Shown in pieces: positions 5,829 to 9,984 of a DNA stretch of 9,984 nucleotides. The stretch lies in contig DASTUP010000240.1 of the NCBI GenBank assembly GCA_035759585.1, positions 1 through 9,984 of the forward strand, written 5' to 3'. How positions within the stretch are numbered: the stretch's first letter is position 1; the number at the start of each line of letters is the position of its first letter. Under the pieces are notes generated by a model, which saw only the letters and a list, made by a program, of their open reading frames with translations, ran no database searches and had not been told where the DNA came from. Source of the DNA: CAMLLJ01 sp035759585. Lineage in GTDB: Bacteria; Gemmatimonadota; Gemmatimonadetes; Gemmatimonadales; GWC2-71-9. Made by a program: the position numbers and the translations under genes.

Positions 5829-6076
5829 AAAAACAGCACACGAAACCACGAAAGGACGAAAGGCGCGTGGTCGTTGCGGCTCCGCGCCCTTGGCTGGGGT
5901 CGGAGCTGATCTTTTTGTGGGCCTCCCCGGCGGCTCCGCGCGTCAGAGGTGCAACGAGCCCACAAACAATTCCTCAATTCTCTGTCGGGCGAGCGGAGGG
6001 TGCCGCGCGCACGGATGCCAATTCCCGGGCTTCCAGTTCCTTTCGCGATTTGCCCGTGGTTTCGTGTGCTGTTTTT
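5829..6076. repeat. 248-nt element bounded by 22-bp perfect inverted repeats
   Basis: The terminal arms at 5829-5850 and 6055-6076 are perfect reverse complements. The left arm begins aaaaacagcacacgaaacc and the right ends with the complementary gtgtgctgttttt. A further shared cgaaagg lies just inside each arm (5857-5863 on the left, inverted cctttcg at about 6039-6045 on the right). There is no ORF encoding a plausible transposase inside and no obvious target-site duplication outside. The cacgaaaccacgaaagg style resembles dispersed intergenic repeats of many environmental bacteria. A MITE-like element, a pair of REP-like repeats in opposite orientation, or an origin-associated structure are all possible. 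Confidence 0.65.
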
Positions 6077-6122
6077 TAGGACGGCCCGGCGGCGAACTCT
6101 CCCCGGCGCCCCCACCGCCCGC

Positions 6123-6151
6123 TTGACCCACCTCCTTGTCCCGGCTAGCTT
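6123..6151 (+). promoter_or_regulatory. Candidate rpmH promoter
   Basis: TTGACC (6123-6128) and TAGCTT (6146-6151) are spaced by 17 nt, upstream of the rpmH ribosome-binding site (GGAGG, 6164-6168). The -35 is good (5/6) but the -10 is poor (3/6). The arrangement mirrors that of the dnaA promoter on the other strand. Confidence 0.4.
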
Positions 6152-6177
6152 TCCGGGCTCACTGGAGGGTGGACCCG

Positions 6178-6339
6178 ATGAAGCCGTCGTATCGTCCGCG
6201 CAACAAGCGCCGGATTGCAAAGCATGGATTTCGCGCCCGCATGGCCGACCGCTGGGGCCGCGCCGTACTGTCGCGCCGCCGGAAGAAGGGCCGGAAGCGG
6301 CTGGTCGTCTCGCTTCCGTCGAAGCACGGGAGCTTCTGA
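6178..6339 (+). CDS. rpmH: 50S ribosomal protein L34
   Basis: L34 is a small, very basic protein of the large ribosomal subunit. The 53-residue product carries the family core: MKPSYRPRNKRRIAKHGFRARM, then GRAVLSRRRKKGRKRL. It is slightly longer than the usual 44-47 residues owing to the tail VVSLPSKHGSF. ATG 6178 is preferred because GGAGG (6164-6168) lies 9 nt upstream and the MK start is conserved; an earlier in-frame ATG at 6136 would precede the ribosome-binding site. It heads the plus-strand genes rpmH-rnpA-yidD-yidC, a widely conserved order next to dnaA. Its stop codon overlaps the apparent start of rnpA. Confidence 0.97.
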   Translation: MKPSYRPRNKRRIAKHGFRARMADRWGRAVLSRRRKKGRKRLVVSLPSKHGSF

Positions 6340-6686
6340 CGCCATCGGAGCGCCTCGGGCGGGCCCACCGGCTCGCGCGGGCCTCTGACATCCGCCGGTG
6401 CCTTGCACGGGGCCGGCGCCGGCGGACCGAGCACCTCGACATGATCTGGGCAGACAACATGACGGGCCATCCGCGCATGGGACTGATCGTTCCGAAGTTC
6501 CGGGCGACCGCGGTGGCCCGGAATCGTTTGCGCCGGCGCCTCCGCGAGATCTGGCGCCGCGAGATCCTCCCGCAGCAGTCCGCTACCGACCTCATCATCC
6601 GCGCGCGCCGCGAAGCCTACGGCATTCCCTTCGCCGAGCTCCGGCGTCAGCTCCTGGTCTGGCGCGACGCCACGCTCGCGCGGTGA
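6336..6686 (+). CDS. rnpA: Ribonuclease P protein component, probable CTG start
   Basis: RnpA is the protein subunit of RNase P, which assists the catalytic RNA in removing tRNA 5' leaders. From 6336 it has 116 residues, the normal family length. The signature is VARNRLRRRLREIWR, with the RNR motif at residues 62-64. Conserved surroundings include HRLARASDIRRCLARGRR at the N-terminus, PRMGLIVPKF before the signature, and DLIIRARREAYGIPFAELRRQL at the C-terminus. No ATG, GTG or TTG exists in this frame between the rpmH start region and the conserved N-terminus; the first ATG (6441) would delete about 35 conserved residues. CTG at 6336, overlapping the rpmH stop as CTGA and preceded by GGGAG (6328-6332), is the best start. 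Translational coupling to rpmH is therefore likely. Confidence 0.93.
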   Translation: MTPSERLGRAHRLARASDIRRCLARGRRRRTEHLDMIWADNMTGHPRMGLIVPKFRATAVARNRLRRRLREIWRREILPQQSATDLIIRARREAYGIPFAELRRQLLVWRDATLAR

Positions 6687-6689
6687 GCG

Positions 6690-6920
6690 GTGCCGACGCT
6701 CGCACGTCTGCCGCGCCGGTCCCTCATGCTGCTCGTGCGGGGCTACCAGGTGGCGATCTCGCCCGCGCTGCCGCCGAGCTGCCGCTTCACACCCTCCTGC
6801 TCCCAGTACGCGCTCGAAGCGCTCGAGCGGCACGGTGCCCTCAGGGGCTCGTGGCTCGCAGCGCGGCGCCTGGCCCGATGCCATCCGTTTCATCCGGGTG
6901 GCTACGATCCCGTTCCCTGA
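6690..6920 (+). CDS. yidD: Membrane protein insertion efficiency factor YidD
   Basis: The 76-residue protein matches the YidD family throughout. It has an amphipathic N-terminus, LLVRGYQVAISPALPPSCRF, the cysteine cluster TPSCSQYALEAL, HGALRGSWLAARRLARCHPF and the invariant end GGYDPVP. YidD sits at the inner face of the membrane and helps YidC and the Sec system insert proteins. Start GTG 6690 lies 3 nt after the rnpA stop. ATG 6726 is an alternative that would remove 12 residues before the conserved region, and neither has a strong ribosome-binding site. The gene sits between rnpA and yidC, its usual place. Confidence 0.95.
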   Translation: MPTLARLPRRSLMLLVRGYQVAISPALPPSCRFTPSCSQYALEALERHGALRGSWLAARRLARCHPFHPGGYDPVP

Positions 6921-6937
6921 ACCGGTGACCTGAGTCC

Positions 6938-8659
6938 ATGGACCGTCGTGCCATCTGGGCCGTTGCGCTCATGATGCTGATCGCGCTCGCGCCGACCTTC
7001 TTCCTGAAGAAGCCGGCTGAAGTCGAAGCGGGGCCGGCTGCAGATACGGCAGCCGTGGCGCCGGCACCTGCCGTGCCCGCCCCGCCGCGCGCCGATTCGC
7101 CCGCGACGCCGGCAGCGGGCGCTGCCCAGTCGGATTCGGCAGCCGCGCCGCTCGAAGCTGTCCGGCCCGCCGAGGCGATCACCGTTACCTCGCCGCTCTA
7201 CACCTACACACTCAGCACCCGGGGGGGACGCCTCGTCTCCGCCGAGCTGAGCCAATACCGCTCGATGCTGCCGGGCGATTCCGCGCCTGCGCAGATCGTG
7301 AAGCCCGAGAGCAACCTGCTCGCGTTCCGCCTCGTGGCGGGCGGCGACACGATTCCGATCGACCAGTGGGTGCTCACGCCGTCGGTCCGGAGCCTCTCCG
7401 TCGGCGACGCGCCCGCGGCGGTCACGCTGAGCGGGTCCGAGGGGCCGATCGCGATCGAGCTCACCTACACGTTCATGCCCGATTACCGGATCGGCGTTTC
7501 CGGCCGGGTGAGCGGCGTCGGCCCCGACGGGGGGCTCGCCCTGATCGACCTCGGCCGCGGCCTCCGGAACACCGAGATCGACTCGACGCAGAACTTCGGC
7601 GCCTACGCGATCGTGGTGAAGGACGCCGACGGCGCCGACCGCACCGATTTCCGGAGCCTGGACACGGGGGAGGCTGCGCTCCTGAGCGGACCGTTCGAGT
7701 GGGCGGCGGTCAAGTCGAAGTACTTCGTGGCCAGCATCTTCGCCTTCGACTCCGCGGGTGGCAGCGGCGGCCGCATCAGTGGCGTCCGCGCCGCGGCGGC
7801 GCCGGTCGAAACCCGGTTCGAGGACGACGTCCACGTGGTCGCGACGATGCCGGTGCCCGCCTCGGGTCTCGTGAGCTACGCCGCGTATATCGGTCCCCTC
7901 GAGTACGATCGCCTGAAGGCCATCGGGCATGGCTTCGACGACGTCAATCCCTACGGCTGGCCCGGCTTCCGGACCATCGTCCGCTTCTTTGCCGTGCCGG
8001 TGCGCTGGCTTCTCGTCGAGATGCACGAGAACCTGAACCTCGCGTACGGCATGGTGCTGGTGCTCTTCGGCATCCTGGTGCGCGTCATCCTCTGGCCGCT
8101 CAACCAGAAGGCGATGCGCGCCAACATGAAGATGCAGGAAATGCAGCCGATGCTGAAGGCGGCGCAGGAGCGCTACAAGGACAACCCCCAGCAGCTCCAG
8201 ATCGAGATGTTCCGGCTCTACAAGGAGTACGGCGTCAATCCGATGAGCGGGTGCTGGCCGATGCTGCTCCCGATGCCGGTGCTCTTCGCGCTCTTCTTCG
8301 TCTTCCAGAACGCGATCGAGCTCCGCGGCCAGTCGTTCCTCTGGCTTCCCGACCTCGCGCAGAAGGACCCGTTCTACATCATTCCGCTCGTGATGGGCGC
8401 GTCGATGTACGTGCTCAGCAAGGTGGGTCAGGCGGGGATGGAGCCGAACCCGCAGATGAAGGCGATGCTCTACATCATGCCGGTGATGATGACGGTGCTC
8501 TTCATCAACTTCGCCTCGGGGCTCAACCTCTACTACGCCGTCAGCAACATCGCCAGCATTCCCCAGCAGTGGATGCTGGCGAACGAGCGGAAGAAGCGGG
8601 CGGCACGGGCGATCGTCGAGGTGAAGACGAAGAAGCCGGAAAAGGGCGGGAAGCGGTGA
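6938..8659 (+). CDS. yidC: Membrane protein insertase YidC
   Basis: YidC inserts and folds inner-membrane proteins, alone or with SecYEG. The 573-residue protein has the Gram-negative layout. A first membrane helix (about 5-23) is followed by an Ala/Pro/Glu-rich linker (about 25-78), then a large periplasmic beta domain (about 80-335). The conserved insertase core follows, with helices near 368-388, 438-460, 479-498 and 509-540. The functional Arg of the hydrophilic groove is R382 in GILVRVILWPL. The cytoplasmic coiled hairpin (MKMQEMQPMLKAAQERYKDN) and the GVNPMSGCWPML motif are present. The tail is strongly basic and can contact the ribosome. GGTGA at 6924-6928 lies 9 nt before the ATG, 17 nt after yidD ends. 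The long periplasmic domain indicates a cell with an outer membrane. Confidence 0.98.
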   Translation: MDRRAIWAVALMMLIALAPTFFLKKPAEVEAGPAADTAAVAPAPAVPAPPRADSPATPAAGAAQSDSAAAPLEAVRPAEAITVTSPLYTYTLSTRGGRLVSAELSQYRSMLPGDSAPAQIVKPESNLLAFRLVAGGDTIPIDQWVLTPSVRSLSVGDAPAAVTLSGSEGPIAIELTYTFMPDYRIGVSGRVSGVGPDGGLALIDLGRGLRNTEIDSTQNFGAYAIVVKDADGADRTDFRSLDTGEAALLSGPFEWAAVKSKYFVASIFAFDSAGGSGGRISGVRAAAAPVETRFEDDVHVVATMPVPASGLVSYAAYIGPLEYDRLKAIGHGFDDVNPYGWPGFRTIVRFFAVPVRWLLVEMHENLNLAYGMVLVLFGILVRVILWPLNQKAMRANMKMQEMQPMLKAAQERYKDNPQQLQIEMFRLYKEYGVNPMSGCWPMLLPMPVLFALFFVFQNAIELRGQSFLWLPDLAQKDPFYIIPLVMGASMYVLSKVGQAGMEPNPQMKAMLYIMPVMMTVLFINFASGLNLYYAVSNIASIPQQWMLANERKKRAARAIVEVKTKKPEKGGKR

Positions 8660-8746
8660 GCCGGTGGCGGGGGCTGTGACCGGGACGGGCTGAAAAGCGC
8701 TCACGAAGAAGCGGGGAAACGAGAAAGGGCTATCAGTTCAACCCCT

Positions 8747-8752
8747 TACCTT
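8747..8752 (+). promoter_or_regulatory. Possible -10 element for a leaderless mnmE transcript
   Basis: The 99 nt between yidC and mnmE show no Shine-Dalgarno before the mnmE ATG and no terminator. TACCTT at 8747-8752 fits a loose TANNNT pattern and lies 6 nt before the ATG, the distance expected if transcription starts at the start codon itself. No -35 is evident, so support is weak. Confidence 0.25.
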
Positions 8753-8758
8753 TGTTCC

Positions 8759-9984
8759 ATGCTCACCGACCCGATTGCAGCACTCGCAACGCCGCCGGGC
8801 CGTTCGGCCATCGCGGTGGTGCGGCTGAGCGGCGATGGGGCGTTCGAAATTGCTGCGCAGGTCGTTCCCGCCTTTCGGCCGGACCCGCGGCTGGCGCAGC
8901 TCGCGGCGTTCGTCGGGAGCGACGGCCAACCGATCGACCGCGGGATCTACATCGCCTTTCCCGCCCCCCACAGCTACACCGGCGAGGACACCGTCGAGTT
9001 CTCCTGTCACGGGGGGCTGCTCGCTCCGCTCCGGCTCCTCGAAGCACTCTACGCCGCCGGCGCGCGCGCCGCTCAACCGGGCGAATTCACCCGGCGCGCC
9101 GTCCTGAACGGTCGGCTCGACCTGCTGCAGGCCGAAGCTGTGGGCGACCTCATCGACGCGACCGCCCCGTCCCAGGCGCACCGCGCGCTCGCGCAGCTCG
9201 ACGGAAACCTCTCCACCCGCATCGCCGAGCTGCGCTCGGCGCTCGTCGAGCTGCAGGCACTGCTCGGCTACGAAATCGATTTTCCGGGAGAGGACGACGG
9301 GCCGGTCGCTCCCGAGCGAATCAGCGCCGCGCGGGACGACGTCGCGGTCCGCATCGACCGCCTTCTCTCGACCGCGCCGGCCGGCGAGCGGCTGCGCGAG
9401 GGCGCGCTCGTCGTGCTCGCGGGCCGGCCGAACGCCGGGAAGTCGTCGCTCTTCAACGCCCTTCTGGGCAGCGAGCGCGCGCTCGTCACCGAGATTGCGG
9501 GCACGACGCGAGACGCCATCGAGGCGCACACGAGCTTTCTCGGCTGGCCCGTCCGGCTCGTGGACACCGCCGGACTTCGCGAGACCGACGACCGGATCGA
9601 GCGGATGGGTGTGGAGACGAGCCGGCGCTGGCTGGAGTCCGCGGATCTGGTCCTGTACTGTGTCGACGGGGATGGCGCGGCCGCAGATCCGGAACCACTC
9701 CCTGGACGCACGGTGACCCTCCGCACCAAGTCCGACCTCGTCTCAGTGCACGCGAGCGCAGGGCTCCCGGTGTCCGCGGTAACGGGCGAAGGGCTGGGGG
9801 AGGTGAGGCGCGCGGTTGCGGAGCGGCTGTTCGGCGCGCGAATCGCCCTCGCGGACCTGGAGCCCGCGCTCTCCCGCGCGCGGCATCGCGAAGCGCTGGC
9901 ACGGGCGCAGAGCGAGCTCGAGGATGCGCGGCCGCATTTCGGGCGCGACGGAGATGCCGTGCTGGCAGCGCATCACGTGCGGCT
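8759..9984 (+). CDS. mnmE: tRNA modification GTPase MnmE, 3'-truncated by the window
   Basis: MnmE works with MnmG to add the (carboxymethyl)aminomethyl group to the wobble uridine at position 34 of certain tRNAs. The frame is open from ATG 8759 to the right edge: 408 codons are visible of the usual 450-460. The N-terminal tetrahydrofolate-binding domain starts MLTDPIAALATPPGRSAIAV (1-about 120) and includes YTGEDTVEFSCHGG. PGEFTRRAVLNGRLDLLQAE opens the helical domain. The inserted GTPase domain has G1 GRPNAGKSS (222-230), G2 GTTRD (248-252), G3 DTAG (269-272) and G4 TKSD (323-326), where the usual first residue is Asn. The C-terminal FCIGK-type motif should lie just outside. There is no visible ribosome-binding site. 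It follows yidC by 99 nt, a common neighbour order. Confidence 0.97.
   Translation, partial: MLTDPIAALATPPGRSAIAVVRLSGDGAFEIAAQVVPAFRPDPRLAQLAAFVGSDGQPIDRGIYIAFPAPHSYTGEDTVEFSCHGGLLAPLRLLEALYAAGARAAQPGEFTRRAVLNGRLDLLQAEAVGDLIDATAPSQAHRALAQLDGNLSTRIAELRSALVELQALLGYEIDFPGEDDGPVAPERISAARDDVAVRIDRLLSTAPAGERLREGALVVLAGRPNAGKSSLFNALLGSERALVTEIAGTTRDAIEAHTSFLGWPVRLVDTAGLRETDDRIERMGVETSRRWLESADLVLYCVDGDGAAADPEPLPGRTVTLRTKSDLVSVHASAGLPVSAVTGEGLGEVRRAVAERLFGARIALADLEPALSRARHREALARAQSELEDARPHFGRDGDAVLAAHHVR

Larger units (their letters stand above)
5618..6177. other. Divergent intergenic region between dnaA and rpmH (560 nt)
   Basis: No supportable gene lies here. The dnaA-proximal part (5618-5690) holds the dnaA promoter and a DnaA box. 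Next come short GACGGA-type direct repeats (5698-5730). The middle (5829-6076) is bounded by a perfect 22-bp inverted repeat and contains two copies of gcggctccgcgc (5876-5887, 5930-5941) and a 9-bp stem tttgtgggc/gcccacaaa (5914-5922, 5958-5966). The last about 60 nt carry a candidate rpmH promoter and its ribosome-binding site. In some bacteria oriC lies between rpmH and dnaA, so a contribution to a bipartite origin is possible, but I found only one good DnaA box. Confidence 0.7.

Noticed and set aside
5829..6076. The inverted repeat read as a simple terminator ending in TTTTTT (6072-6077)
   Set aside because: The arms are separated by more than 200 nt and no short GC-rich stem directly precedes the T run.
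4127..6079. Long plus-strand open frame opposite dnaA (650 codons)
   Set aside because: It lies antisense to an unmistakable dnaA, has Arg/Asp/Leu-biased composition typical of a GC-rich shadow frame, and crosses the dnaA promoter region.
6136..6177. Earlier ATG for rpmH
   Set aside because: It lies within the presumed promoter, upstream of the GGAGG ribosome-binding site, and adds 14 non-conserved residues to L34.
5949..6335. Upstream extension of the rnpA frame to the ATG at 5949
   Set aside because: It would run through the rpmH coding region and the inverted-repeat element, and would double RnpA length with non-conserved residues.
6902..8704. Long minus-strand open frame opposite yidC (600 codons)
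   Set aside because: Antisense to a complete, motif-rich YidC; its His/Arg/Asp-rich composition reflects the complement of GC-rich codons.
1..9984. CRISPR arrays, tRNA or rRNA genes, transposases, toxin-antitoxin or defence genes
   Set aside because: No repeat-spacer pattern, cloverleaf, rRNA-like conserved stretch or matching protein motif was seen on either strand.

Overview
This window is a chromosomal replication-origin neighbourhood from a GC-rich bacterium. It carries dnaN and dnaA on the minus strand, and rpmH-rnpA-yidD-yidC-mnmE running divergently on the plus strand. That gene set, the high GC content and the style of the YidC N-terminus (MDRRAIWAVALMMLIALAP) suggest Gemmatimonadota. 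This assignment rests on gene order and general protein character, not on a search, and other GC-rich phyla are possible.

Left part (1-2763, plus strand): a compact cell-envelope cluster. A truncated gene enters from the left edge and overlaps by 4 nt a gene for a predicted lipoprotein. The two C-terminal halves look homologous, so they are probably tandem paralogues. A monofunctional GT51 peptidoglycan glycosyltransferase (mtgA) follows after 4 nt. Next is a small two-helix YtxH-like protein, ending in a strong intrinsic terminator nested inside a larger inverted repeat. This cluster converges on dnaN.

Centre (2872-5685, minus strand): dnaA is followed by a 247-nt gap and then dnaN (beta clamp). 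The gap contains an AT-rich block, a five-unit (T/C)AG array resembling a DnaA-trio, DnaA-box-like words and several inverted repeats, in the order known from dnaA-dnaN origins such as that of Bacillus subtilis. It is the best oriC candidate. Upstream of dnaA is a good promoter (TTGACT-N17-TAACAT) with a DnaA box (TTTTCCACA) lying across its spacer, which suggests DnaA autoregulation.

Right part (5618-9984): a 560-nt divergent intergenic region holds that promoter, short GACGGA-type direct repeats, a 248-nt element bounded by a perfect 22-bp inverted repeat, and a candidate rpmH promoter. The plus-strand genes then encode ribosomal protein L34, the RNase P protein (apparently starting at CTG inside the rpmH stop), YidD, YidC and the tRNA-modifying GTPase MnmE, which runs off the right edge. 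Together they cover ribosome and tRNA maturation and membrane-protein insertion.

I see no phage, defence, CRISPR, insertion-sequence, rRNA or tRNA features, and no new multi-gene system. The interest lies in non-coding structure around the origin and in a few gene-level oddities.
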